Shown piece by piece: positions 35,468 through 43,803 of a DNA stretch of 64,000 nucleotides. This DNA is from Winogradskyella sp. (GTDB lineage Bacteria > Bacteroidota > Bacteroidia > Flavobacteriales > Flavobacteriaceae): NCBI RefSeq assembly GCF_013213835.1, contig NZ_JABSSU010000006.1, forward strand, positions 214,677 through 278,676, read 5' to 3'. A program made the position numbers and the translations under genes. Within the stretch, counting starts at the first letter, position 1. Each line of letters opens with the position of its first letter. Below the pieces are notes generated by a model. That model saw only the letters and a list, made by a program, of their open reading frames with translations. It was not told the DNA's origin and did no database searches.

Positions 35468-36295
35468 ATGTCGCTAAAAAAATCAATCTCACTGGTTATA
35501 GTTGTTATCACTTTTATATCCTGTGCTACAAATCCTTTTACAGGAAAAAAGACTATGGCATTTGTGTCTAATAAACAATTGTTTCCTATGGCATTTGCTC
35601 AATATAATCAGGTATTAAGTGAGAATAATGTTCTTACAGGAACAAGTGATGCTGATATGATTACTAGAGTAGGGCAACGTATTGCTGTAGCTGCTGAGCG
35701 TTGGCTTAATGCAAATGGCCAACAAGGATATCTAGAGGATTATAAATGGGAATATAAACTTATAGAATCAGAGCAAGTGAATGCTTGGTGTATGCCAGGC
35801 GGAAAAATTGCCTTTTATACAGGAATTTTACCAATCGCTCAAAATGAGACTGGAGTTGCGGCAATTATGGGACATGAAGTGGCTCACGCATTAGCAAATC
35901 ATGGTCAACAACGTATGAGTGCTGCTTATATTCAACAAGGTTTAGCCGTTGCCGGAAATGTTGCTTTAGCTAATGATCAAAGAGCTTTAGGTATTTTTAA
36001 TCAATCTTACGGTATTGGATCTCAAGTATTCGGAATGTTACCTTTTAGTCGAAGTCACGAAACGGAAGCCGATAAAATAGGTGTTTATCTCATGGCAATT
36101 GCTGAATATAATCCAGATGAAGCAGCAGAATTATGGAAACGTATGAAAGCAAATAGTGGTGGTCAAGCGCCACCAGAGTTTTTGAGTACGCATCCAAGCA
36201 GTGATACAAGAATAGCTAATTTGCAAAAATTAGCGCCTAAAGCGAAAGCCGAAGCTAAAAAATTTGGTGTTACAACGTATAGGCCAATAAATTAA
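35468..36295 (+). CDS. M48 family metallopeptidase lipoprotein (LoiP/BepA-like)
   Basis: 275 residues. A lipoprotein signal ends at ISCATNPFTGKK (lipid Cys19), followed by the conserved TNPFTGK wording of Bacteroidota M48 lipoproteins. The zinc motif is GHEVAHALANHG with both His and the Glu, and the third ligand Glu lies in HETEADKIG. It is a periplasmic zinc protease of the type that degrades misfolded outer-membrane proteins. All ligands are intact. No partner gene is next to it; a terminator lies after it. Confidence 0.9.
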   Translation: MSLKKSISLVIVVITFISCATNPFTGKKTMAFVSNKQLFPMAFAQYNQVLSENNVLTGTSDADMITRVGQRIAVAAERWLNANGQQGYLEDYKWEYKLIESEQVNAWCMPGGKIAFYTGILPIAQNETGVAAIMGHEVAHALANHGQQRMSAAYIQQGLAVAGNVALANDQRALGIFNQSYGIGSQVFGMLPFSRSHETEADKIGVYLMAIAEYNPDEAAELWKRMKANSGGQAPPEFLSTHPSSDTRIANLQKLAPKAKAEAKKFGVTTYRPIN

Positions 36296-36324
36296 TATAG
36301 TTCATATTATTTAACTATTTTAGA

Positions 36325-36349
36325 AGCCGCTCACTTGAGCGGTTTTTTA
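36325..36349 (+). terminator. terminator after M48 protease gene
   Basis: GCCGCTCA-CT-TGAGCGGT hairpin followed by a T-run, ending 11 bases before the MFS gene. Confidence 0.85.
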
Positions 36350-36359
36350 ATTTTAATAT

Positions 36360-37670
36360 ATGATCGAATTACAAAAAGGTAGTAAAAAGTTATTAAATGC
36401 ATGGGCATTTTATGATTGGGCAAATTCTGTATACACTTTAACTATTGCGTCTTCATTATTCCCAATTTTTTACTCTTCACTGTTTTTAACTGAAGTTAAA
36501 AAATTGACAGCATTTGGCTATGAGTTTAAGAGTACGGCACTTATTACATTTGTTACTGCTTTTACCTTTTTGGTAATAGCGTTTATGTCTCCAATTTTAT
36601 CTGGTATTGCAGATTATGTTGGAAACAAAAAGTTCTTCATGAAACTGTTTTGTTATGTTGGCTCAGCTGGTTGTCTAGGTTTGTATTGGTTCGAGATAAC
36701 GCCAGACAGAATTCATTTGAGTCTATTATTTTATTTTATGGGATTAATTGGCTATTGGGGAAGTTTGGTTTTTTATAATTCTTATTTGCCAGATATTGCT
36801 TTTGAGGACCAACAAGATAGCATTAGTGCAAAAGGGTTCAGCATGGGTTATGTTGGTAGTGTTGTTCTATTAATTATTAATTTAATAATGGTGATGACCC
36901 AAGAAACTGGTGAGGATAAAATGAAAATGATGCGTTATTCCTTTATTACAGTTGGCGTATGGTGGGCATTATTTAGTCAGTATTCGTTTTACTGGTTACC
37001 AAAAGGAGCCAAAACTGGAAACAAGGTAACTAAAGATGTTATTTTTAATGGTTTTAAAGAGCTGAAAGGTGTATGGTTTCAATTAAAACAGAATCTTAAA
37101 TTAAAACGCTATCTCTATGCATTTTTTGTATTTAGTATGGCTGTTCAGACAATAATGCTTGTAGCAGTATATTTTGGTGAGGAAGAAATTGCTTGGGCAG
37201 ATGAAGATGCTAAAACTATTGGACTTATCGGTAGTATTTTAATTATACAAATAATTGCCATATTTGGTGCGTTACTTACGTCATGGGCATCCTCTAAATA
37301 TGGTAATATCAAAACACTTATTATTGTCAATTTTATATGGATGGCATTATGTTTTTATGCCTACTTTATGGTTTCTCCTTTGCAATTCTACATTGCGGCT
37401 GGTTTAGTTGGTTTTGTTATGGGCGGCATACAATCCTTAGCGAGATCAACCTATTCAAAATTTCTCCCAGAGACTGACGATACAACATCATTTTTCAGTT
37501 TTTATGATGTTGCAGAGAAAATAGGTATTGTTATAGGTATGCTTATCTATGGTACTATAGATCAAGTAACAGGTAGTATGCGTAATTCAATATTGTTTTT
37601 ATTTGTGTTCTTTCTGTTTGGTATTGTTTTGTTGTATCGAGTTCCGAGACATACAGCTAAATCAAGATAA
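36360..37670 (+). CDS. MFS transporter, UMF1/Atg22-like
   Basis: 436 residues with about 12 membrane helices. The opening KKLLNAWAFYDWANSVYTLTI is diagnostic of the UMF1 (Atg22-like) branch of the major facilitator family, as are NSYLPDIA and GGIQSLARSTYSKFLPE (signature GGxQSLSRS). Yeast Atg22 exports amino acids from the vacuole; bacterial members have no defined substrate. It follows a terminator and precedes the polyamine cluster by 90 bases, with nothing to show that it belongs to that cluster. Confidence 0.88.
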   Translation: MIELQKGSKKLLNAWAFYDWANSVYTLTIASSLFPIFYSSLFLTEVKKLTAFGYEFKSTALITFVTAFTFLVIAFMSPILSGIADYVGNKKFFMKLFCYVGSAGCLGLYWFEITPDRIHLSLLFYFMGLIGYWGSLVFYNSYLPDIAFEDQQDSISAKGFSMGYVGSVVLLIINLIMVMTQETGEDKMKMMRYSFITVGVWWALFSQYSFYWLPKGAKTGNKVTKDVIFNGFKELKGVWFQLKQNLKLKRYLYAFFVFSMAVQTIMLVAVYFGEEEIAWADEDAKTIGLIGSILIIQIIAIFGALLTSWASSKYGNIKTLIIVNFIWMALCFYAYFMVSPLQFYIAAGLVGFVMGGIQSLARSTYSKFLPETDDTTSFFSFYDVAEKIGIVIGMLIYGTIDQVTGSMRNSILFLFVFFLFGIVLLYRVPRHTAKSR

Positions 37671-37760
37671 TTTAAATTCAGCGGCATAAGATATTTCTTT
37701 CTTATTCCGTGTGTATGATTCTTAAATATTGTTATATTGTCATTCACTTAATTATAACTT

Positions 37761-38315
37761 ATGAAAAAGTTTTTTATACTATCAATTTTAGCTTTAACTG
37801 TATTAACGTCTTGCGACAGAACTGTTGATTTAGCTATTGACAACCCTACAAAGTTTGAATTAGAAATAACTGTTGATACTTTGCGTGTAATGGTGCCACC
37901 AAAAGACGTAGTTTGGGTAGAAATGGGGCCAGGAGAACATCAGTTGACTCTTGAAAATGATAGTATAATTAAATTTAATTTTCAAGAATCTGTATATATG
38001 ATTAATGCATCGCAATCTGAGTATTTGGTTTCTACAGAATATTACGGTACACATCCTTATGAGAATCCTATGTATCCTGGAATGAAAAACCCTTTAAGTA
38101 AAGAAGTAACGTTTTTAGGTTTTCCTTTAGAAGGTGAATATGAGGTTATAACAGACGTGATTAATAAAGTAACTTGGGATTACGGACCAAGGGAATCATT
38201 ACCAGAAATGATTGAAATGGATTCATCGGACTCTTATGATACATTAAAGAAAGTCTATGATCCAAGAGAGTTTATGGACATGTTACAAAGTGCTTACGAC
38301 ACTTACGAAGAGTAA
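37761..38315 (+). CDS. lipoprotein of unknown function next to speD
   Basis: 184 residues. Signal MKKFFILSILALTVLTSC gives lipid Cys18. The mature part is a small beta domain (LAIDNPTKFELEITVDTLRV, VWVEMGPGEHQLTLEND) followed by an acidic C-terminus with many Asp/Glu (MIEMDSSDSYD, DPREFMDML). I do not recognise a family. It lies 26 bases before speD in the same direction, so it is probably cotranscribed. An acidic surface lipoprotein would be a natural partner or acceptor for a polyamine product, but that is inference. Confidence 0.65.
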   Translation: MKKFFILSILALTVLTSCDRTVDLAIDNPTKFELEITVDTLRVMVPPKDVVWVEMGPGEHQLTLENDSIIKFNFQESVYMINASQSEYLVSTEYYGTHPYENPMYPGMKNPLSKEVTFLGFPLEGEYEVITDVINKVTWDYGPRESLPEMIEMDSSDSYDTLKKVYDPREFMDMLQSAYDTYEE

Positions 38316-38341
38316 TTAATTCATCATTCCAAAAGCAAATT

Positions 38342-38716
38342 TTGAAAGCCTCATTAGGAACTCATATTACGTGGGACGTCTACAACTGCAATGCAGATCA
38401 ACTATCTTTTATACCAGAGATAAAACAGATTTTGAATGCTATTGTAGATGAGTTAGATCTTACGAAAGTAGGTGAGAAGTATAAACAATTTGAACCTGTA
38501 GGTGTAACAGGTTTTATTTTGTTAGAGGAAAGTCATGTCAGTATTCATACGTGGCCTGAACATCAATTTGCTGCTGTAGATATCTTTTCTTGTAGACCTT
38601 TTGATGCCGGAAAAATTCAAAAACTCTTAATGGAATCGCTTTCTTCAGACAAAGTTATTATTAAGCAAATCGAAAGAGGAGAAGCAGTTTCTGTTATTTC
38701 TTCAGATCTTATATGA
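38342..38716 (+). CDS. speD: S-adenosylmethionine decarboxylase proenzyme
   Basis: 124 residues, the short prokaryotic (class 1B) form. It makes decarboxylated SAM, the aminopropyl donor. Self-cleavage should occur before Ser64 in LLEESHVSIHTWPE, creating the pyruvoyl group; His69 and Cys84 (IFSC) are the expected processing and catalytic residues. The frame has no ATG before the conserved GTHI region, so the start is TTG at 38342, an unusual start in this window. The 3' end overlaps the stop of the convergent ATP-grasp gene by 8 bases. With the aminopropyltransferase at 40453 it supplies both steps of aminopropyl transfer. Confidence 0.92.
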   Translation: MKASLGTHITWDVYNCNADQLSFIPEIKQILNAIVDELDLTKVGEKYKQFEPVGVTGFILLEESHVSIHTWPEHQFAAVDIFSCRPFDAGKIQKLLMESLSSDKVIIKQIERGEAVSVISSDLI

Positions 38717-39890
38717 TAAAGTGAGACATAAACTCACAATCATCAGTAATAATTTGAGATTCTTGTGTTCTAAGATTTATAGCTGAAGCTCTATTTGTAT
38801 AAAACATACCAACTTGGTAATAATAGTTCTCTAGGTCTTTATTTAAGGGATAATATTTTTGATATATTTTTTCCTGATTACCAAAATCACCATCCGATCT
38901 AGCTTCAGAATTGTTAGCGACTTCTATAGAAATATTCTCACCTAATCTGCCATAAACAGGCTTTGCCACATAATCATATAGCCCAAAGCTTTTATCTAAG
39001 TAGGTTTCTGCTAGCACTGAATTTGGGAAATTTTTAGTGATGTAAGCCAAAAACTTTTTGTTCTGCCAAATTGCCGTATATGGAGGATTTAAAACAATGA
39101 CTTTATTCTTTATGATTAATTCTGAAAGGATGTTTGCCAATTCAGGTTCATCATTAAACATCCAATCCCAAGGGATTATTTTAAACAAAACATCAACTTC
39201 TTCGTATTCATCGCCAATTTGATGATACACACCTTCGTCTGAAAAAATCACTTTTTCTAAATGGGAATAGAAGGGTTTAAAACCAGCCTCGTAAGCAATG
39301 TCAATAATACAATTCACATTTAATATGTCTTCCTCATAACCAAAACAAGTCCCAAGAAATACTGGTTGATCTTTGCCTATTCGAGATTTAATACTTGATA
39401 ACGTGGCGTTTAGGTCATACTTTAATGTGTTGAAGCTTTGGTGATTTCCTTTCAGCTGTTCTAACTGTAGTGGTTGCCAAAATAAGGTTTCTGGTATAGT
39501 ACTACAAGTATCGGCATTAAACTCAATGATACGACCATAATCAGATTTTAAACCACCATTAATATCAAAACGACCATACAAAAAAGGATGTTGTACTTTA
39601 TTTGTCCAACTATGAATAATACAGTCATGAAAGGATTGTGGAATACCTAATTCAGCTAATTTTCCCTCTTTAATGATTTTTTCTGTAGCTCTTTGAAATA
39701 AGTAAAAGGCTTCGTCAGAAATTCTACGAAACTGTTCAATTTCTGAACGATAAATACCTAATAATTCTTCTGAAAAATAATCTTCCCCAAGATACCAATG
39801 TAAGCGATGAGGAATATGTTTCTTTTTAAGGCGTTTTATTTCCTTAAAACGACTATCCTCCAAACGATCTGAACGACTTTCCACTGCCAT
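38709..39890 (-). CDS. YgiC-like ATP-grasp ligase (glutathionylspermidine synthase C-terminal family)
   Basis: About 393 residues. Family features: HRLHWYLGEDYFSEELL near the start, FLYGRFDINGGLKSDYGRIIEFNADT (substrate-binding signature), WQNKKFLAYI, and the ATP-grasp tail AKPVYGRLGENI. These are the landmarks of the ligase half of glutathionylspermidine synthetase, which joins a polyamine amine to the glycine carboxylate of glutathione; the amidase half is absent. The ATG at 39890 is used (MAVESRSDR); an earlier ATG at 39917 lies deeper in the preceding gene. It overlaps the YgiB-like gene by 38 bases, so the two are coupled. The substrate is unknown. Confidence 0.88.
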   Translation of the reverse strand: MAVESRSDRLEDSRFKEIKRLKKKHIPHRLHWYLGEDYFSEELLGIYRSEIEQFRRISDEAFYLFQRATEKIIKEGKLAELGIPQSFHDCIIHSWTNKVQHPFLYGRFDINGGLKSDYGRIIEFNADTCSTIPETLFWQPLQLEQLKGNHQSFNTLKYDLNATLSSIKSRIGKDQPVFLGTCFGYEEDILNVNCIIDIAYEAGFKPFYSHLEKVIFSDEGVYHQIGDEYEEVDVLFKIIPWDWMFNDEPELANILSELIIKNKVIVLNPPYTAIWQNKKFLAYITKNFPNSVLAETYLDKSFGLYDYVAKPVYGRLGENISIEVANNSEARSDGDFGNQEKIYQKYYPLNKDLENYYYQVGMFYTNRASAINLRTQESQIITDDCEFMSHFII

Positions 39891-40413
39891 AACCTCTAGA
39901 TGATCTACCAGGAACACTTACTCTTCTTGAAGTAGCAGTGCTTTTTAAATCATTTTTTAAACTTGATGATTTATTATACGCAGTTGCGTTTTTGTAGTTG
40001 CTTTGATTAGGAGTTACATTACGTAAACTTCTATTGAAGTATGACGCCGCAAGAGAATAATATAAAATACTTCTAAGACCAGAATGATTGCTATATGAGG
40101 ATTTGTCCTCTTTCATCTTTCTTAAAGATAATGTGTCAACAGTACCTTCAAGTGTATGAACAATTGCAATAGACTTGTCTTTTTCGTCAATAAGACGCTC
40201 GTCAATGATTTTGTAATCATTACCTGGTTCTATTTCTTCTACCTCTGTTATAACACCTTGAGTGGATTCATACACAGTTTCCTCTTGTGCATCTTTAATT
40301 CTAGGACTTCCGTCTTTCTCACCACAACTCTGTAATGTAATTGCCGCGGCGATGGCTGCAGCTAGTGTCATTTTTTTAGTTAAAGCTAGACCAGATATAA
40401 TTTTTTTATTCAT
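39853..40413 (-). CDS. YgiB/UPF0323-like lipoprotein ending in Gly-Gly
   Basis: 186 residues from the ATG at 40413, chosen because it gives a proper lipoprotein signal (MNKKIISGLALTKKMTLAAAIAAAITLQSC). The middle resembles YgiB/UPF0323 lipoproteins (VYESTQGVITEVEEI), and the tail is Ser/Arg/Gly-rich and basic, ending GYGSGKSFRSFGG. E. coli YgiB (DUF1190) and the UPF0323 proteins of Campylobacter and Helicobacter are likewise lipoproteins with Ser/Gly-rich tails encoded beside a YgiC-type ligase. Function is unknown. It is divergent from the aminopropyltransferase gene with only 39 bases between the starts. Confidence 0.75.
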   Translation of the reverse strand: MNKKIISGLALTKKMTLAAAIAAAITLQSCGEKDGSPRIKDAQEETVYESTQGVITEVEEIEPGNDYKIIDERLIDEKDKSIAIVHTLEGTVDTLSLRKMKEDKSSYSNHSGLRSILYYSLAASYFNRSLRNVTPNQSNYKNATAYNKSSSLKNDLKSTATSRRVSVPGRSSRGYGSGKSFRSFGG

Positions 40414-40452
40414 CTTTGACGACTTAATTAGCTCAAACATAATCAAATTTTT

Positions 40453-41979
40453 ATGAATAAAAAAGCACTAATTCCATTTGCTGTATTTATTGCAGGTTTA
40501 TGCTCAATCATTTATGAATTGTTGATAAGTACTACAGCTACATATTTTCTTGGTGATGGTGTTAGACAGTTTTCAATTATTATTGGAGTCTATCTTTTTT
40601 CTATGGGAATTGGGGCATTTTTATCAAAGTTTTTAAAAGATAAACCGTTACAGTTTTTTATAAATGTAGAATTTGCTTTGGGCTTTATTGGTGGTATTTC
40701 TGTACCACTTTTATATATGCTTTTTGTATATGTATCGCCAATGGTATTACAAATATCTTGTCTTGCTATTATTTTTGTTATTGGACTTCTTACAGGTATG
40801 GAAGTGCCACTTCTAACATTTGCCTTAGAAGAATCTAATATTAAGAATAATCTCTCAAATGTATTATCTCTAGATTATATAGGTGGTTTAATAGCAACAC
40901 TGATTTTTCCATTTATAATTTTACCATTTGTAGGACTGTATTATTCTTCACTGATTTTTGGTATGGTTAATATTCTTTTGGGGATTGTACTTAATTACAC
41001 ATTACTTAAGGATAAGAAGAAAAATAGTCTTTATGGATTTATTGCAGTCATTGGACTTTTAGTTTTAGTACTTTTTGGAGGTAAATTCTTGAAGGTTTGG
41101 GATCAAAAAATTTATAAACGACCTATTGTTTTAAATGAACAAACACCTTACCAAAAGATTGTAATGACCAAGACCAAAGGTGATCTGCGATTATATCTAA
41201 ATAGAGTGATACAGTTTTCGTCAGCAGATGAATACAGATACCATGAGTCTTTAGTTCATATACCACTATTAATGCATAACGATCCGAGACGTGTATTGAT
41301 TTTAGGTGGTGGAGAGAATTTAGCCAGTAGAGAGGTTTTAAAACATCAATCTATTGAAAGTATTGATGTTGTTGATATAGACAGTACGATGTTCTTTTTA
41401 GCAAAAGAAAACAAGTATTTAATGGAAATTAATGAAAACGCAGCAGTAAATACAAAAGTCAATCTCATAACCCAAGATGCATTTACATATTTATTTAACA
41501 ATACTAAACCCTACGATGTCATCATAGCAGATTTACCAGACCCAACTAACCAGGCGATTGCAAGATTATATAGTAAGCAGTTCTTTTTGATGGCTAAACG
41601 TAATCTACAAAAGGATGGCGTATTTGTGACTCAATCTGGTGAAGTGTATTTTTCGAATACAGTTTTTAGTTGCATAAATAACACCTTAGAATCTGTATTT
41701 GAGCATGTAGAGCCCTATCATACTTATATACCTTCTTTTGGTGATTGGGGTTTTATTATTGGTAAACACACCAACAATGAAAAAGAAATCAATTATCAGT
41801 CTTTACCAAAGGATTTGAAGTATCTCAATCAAAATCAAATAGAACAAGCATTTGTTTTTCCAACTGATATTTCTGTAAAGGAGACAAAACTTAATACGCT
41901 AGATAATCCGATCATTCTAAATTACTTCTTAGATGAATGGGCAAAATGGAAAGTAGATTTTGAGTCTGGAACGCAATAA
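40453..41979 (+). CDS. speE: membrane-anchored polyamine aminopropyltransferase (SpeE-like)
   Basis: 508 residues: an N-terminal membrane domain of about seven helices (5-215, FIAGLCSIIYELLIS) fused to a spermidine synthase fold (about 225-460). The enzyme part has DEYRYHESLVHIP, the SAM-binding loop LGGGENLASREVLKH, VDIDSTMF, and the catalytic region YDVIIADLPDP (DxxDP). It adds the aminopropyl group of decarboxylated SAM to an amine. Fused forms of this kind are distinct from soluble SpeE and imply that the reaction happens at the inner membrane. It shares a 39-base divergent intergenic space with the YgiB-like gene and completes the polyamine cluster. Confidence 0.88.
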   Translation: MNKKALIPFAVFIAGLCSIIYELLISTTATYFLGDGVRQFSIIIGVYLFSMGIGAFLSKFLKDKPLQFFINVEFALGFIGGISVPLLYMLFVYVSPMVLQISCLAIIFVIGLLTGMEVPLLTFALEESNIKNNLSNVLSLDYIGGLIATLIFPFIILPFVGLYYSSLIFGMVNILLGIVLNYTLLKDKKKNSLYGFIAVIGLLVLVLFGGKFLKVWDQKIYKRPIVLNEQTPYQKIVMTKTKGDLRLYLNRVIQFSSADEYRYHESLVHIPLLMHNDPRRVLILGGGENLASREVLKHQSIESIDVVDIDSTMFFLAKENKYLMEINENAAVNTKVNLITQDAFTYLFNNTKPYDVIIADLPDPTNQAIARLYSKQFFLMAKRNLQKDGVFVTQSGEVYFSNTVFSCINNTLESVFEHVEPYHTYIPSFGDWGFIIGKHTNNEKEINYQSLPKDLKYLNQNQIEQAFVFPTDISVKETKLNTLDNPIILNYFLDEWAKWKVDFESGTQ

Positions 41980-42073
41980 GTTAAATATCCTTGAAGTTTG
42001 ATCTAGCTTTATATCAAATCGATTATAAATTGTAATTCTAATTATTACTATTTATTTCTTAAATTTATGTGCT

Positions 42074-42982
42074 ATGTTTAAGAAAAAAATAAAAATTTTA
42101 AGGTACTCCTTTACCTTTTTAGTTCTTTTTGGTTGTCAAAATGAACCTTATGAAGGCGAGATTGTTACGGAAGACAATTCTTGCATAATTGCCACCAATG
42201 CAACAAATATTGCATCTAATAATTTTTTTAATAGCACAGAAGAAGAATACAGCTTATTTTGTCAGGTGTATAGAGATGCCTTAGCAGATCAAATAGAAAT
42301 TTGTGGTGATGAAGATGGTTCTTTGACTTTGCTCTTAAATAACCTCGGTAATTGTGAAATTGATGATCCTTGTGATGAAATTGAGACTCAAACTAACCTG
42401 GCAAGAATTGCTTTTGAAAGTGCTATCGCCAGTTCATATGAAGTACTCTGTAATGCTTATAAAGACGCTTTAGTATTTCAGATCGAAGAGTGTGGTGATG
42501 ACGGTAGCTTACAAATAATTATTGACGAGTTAGGTGAATGTGAACCCGAAAACCAAATAGAAATTGCTGGTAATTGGAAATTAGTCTCATGGAATACTGA
42601 TGAGTTGAGGGATTTAAATAACGATGGTATAGTAACAAATAATTACTTAGATGACATCGATTGCTTTGATAATGAAACTATTATTTTCAATTTAGATAAT
42701 ACTGGAACAATGTTTTTAAGATCTGAAGCTGTCTTTTCATTTACCCCAACAATGGATGGTGAAGATTTTTTTACAGTTTGTACAGACATTAATGTTGATA
42801 AAGACTTTACCTGGGTTGAAACAATCAATAGTGTTATATTGTCATTTACAGATGGCACTAGTTTGAGTCTTTTTAAGAATTCTAATTTGTACACCGCAAT
42901 AGATGATGCGTTTTATGCCGAAAGTACAATTGATGATGCTGTAATAACCGAAAGAATAACATTTGTGTATGTTAAGCAGTAG
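42074..42982 (+). CDS. lipoprotein with duplicated Cys-containing modules and lipocalin-like domain
   Basis: 302 residues. The lipoprotein signal ends at LVLFGC (lipid Cys21). Residues about 45-100 and 105-155 are a duplicated module: both contain a C-x-x-Y-[KR]-D-A-L-x-x-Q-I-E-x-C-G-D core and end L-G-x-C-E, with three cysteines each that could form disulfides. The C-terminal part (about 160-300, beginning IAGNWKLVSWNTDEL and ending RITFVYVKQ) has the WxL and beta-strand pattern of lipocalin-like domains common in flavobacterial lipoproteins. No substrate is known. It is transcribed alone. Confidence 0.72.
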   Translation: MFKKKIKILRYSFTFLVLFGCQNEPYEGEIVTEDNSCIIATNATNIASNNFFNSTEEEYSLFCQVYRDALADQIEICGDEDGSLTLLLNNLGNCEIDDPCDEIETQTNLARIAFESAIASSYEVLCNAYKDALVFQIEECGDDGSLQIIIDELGECEPENQIEIAGNWKLVSWNTDELRDLNNDGIVTNNYLDDIDCFDNETIIFNLDNTGTMFLRSEAVFSFTPTMDGEDFFTVCTDINVDKDFTWVETINSVILSFTDGTSLSLFKNSNLYTAIDDAFYAESTIDDAVITERITFVYVKQ

Positions 42983-42991
42983 ATATATAAT

Positions 42992-43022
42992 AAAAAAAGA
43001 CAAGTTTTTACTTGTCTTTTTT
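42992..43022. terminator. bidirectional terminator
   Basis: AAAAAAGACAAGT and ACTTGTCTTTTTT form a 12-13 pair stem with a TTTT loop, serving the lipoprotein gene on the left and the DUF2807 gene on the right. Confidence 0.85.
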
Positions 43023-43043
43023 AGATTGATTTAGTTATTTAAA

Positions 43044-43769
43044 TTAGTTGCTAACACTACCAGAACCAGAAATTTTAGTGTCCTTATTTTTGGGTGTACC
43101 AGAATAGTTTACATCACCAGAACCAGATATTCTAACGATAAGATTGCCATTACAAACAACGTCTGCATCACCTGACCCCGAAATTTTAACAGTAACATCT
43201 TTGCTGTCCAAATCACTACCATTAAAACTACCAGATCCTGCAATTTTAGCGACCAAGTTTTCTGTTTTACCTGTGATTTCTATGTCTCCAGAACCTGCGA
43301 TGCTACTTTCTAATGAATTAGTATTGACATTTAAATCAATATCACCAGATCCGGCGACTGAAATATCGAGTTCGTCTGCTTTTATTGTTCCTGAATTTTT
43401 TATGTCACCAGAACCTGCAATACCTATGTCATTTATAGATTCGTATGGTACTGTTACAATTAAGGACTTACTTGGTTTTAAATAAAACCCTTTTTTTACT
43501 TTAACTACAAGATTATTGTTTTTTACTTCTGTAATGATGTATTCCATAAGGTTAGAATCACCTTTAATTGAAATGTCTCCTTCATTTCCTTCAACTAAAT
43601 GCACATCTAAAGAGCCTGATACCTTTACCCCATCATAATCATTTGTTGATCGGTTTACAGTAGTGATATCACCATTTCCTTTTACTTTCTTAGATTTCCC
43701 CCATTGTGCGTTTGCATTAATAGAGCATGTTACAAGAACTAATACTGCGATTGATTTTAAAAAATTCAT
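43044..43769 (-). CDS. GIN domain (DUF2807) beta-helix protein, secreted
   Basis: 241 residues from the ATG at 43769, which gives the signal peptide MNFLKSIAVLVLVTCSINANAQ; a longer frame upstream is unlikely. The rest is a head-GIN/DUF2807 domain: VKVSGSLDVHLVEGNEGDISIKGD followed by six or more short repeats built on SGSGD/AGSGD (IAGSGDIKN, VAGSGDIDL, IAGSGDIEI, ISGSGDADV, ISGSGDVNY). The pattern predicts a right-handed beta-helix or stack on the cell surface. Function is unknown; such proteins often sit in sigma/anti-sigma operons in Bacteroidota, as here. It is last in the operon. Confidence 0.82.
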   Translation of the reverse strand: MNFLKSIAVLVLVTCSINANAQWGKSKKVKGNGDITTVNRSTNDYDGVKVSGSLDVHLVEGNEGDISIKGDSNLMEYIITEVKNNNLVVKVKKGFYLKPSKSLIVTVPYESINDIGIAGSGDIKNSGTIKADELDISVAGSGDIDLNVNTNSLESSIAGSGDIEITGKTENLVAKIAGSGSFNGSDLDSKDVTVKISGSGDADVVCNGNLIVRISGSGDVNYSGTPKNKDTKISGSGSVSN

Positions 43770-43803
43770 TGTTTTTAGTTTAATTATTGTTAGTTTTTTG
43801 AAT

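Noticed and set aside
38890..40446. Earlier start codons for the ATP-grasp gene (39917) and the YgiB-like gene (40446)
   Set aside because: The longer forms would add non-conserved residues and, for the lipoprotein, displace the signal peptide from the N-terminus.
43144..43485. 113-codon open frame opposite the DUF2807 gene
   Set aside because: Its repeated Pro/Glu/Pro pattern is simply the reverse reading of the SGSGD repeats.
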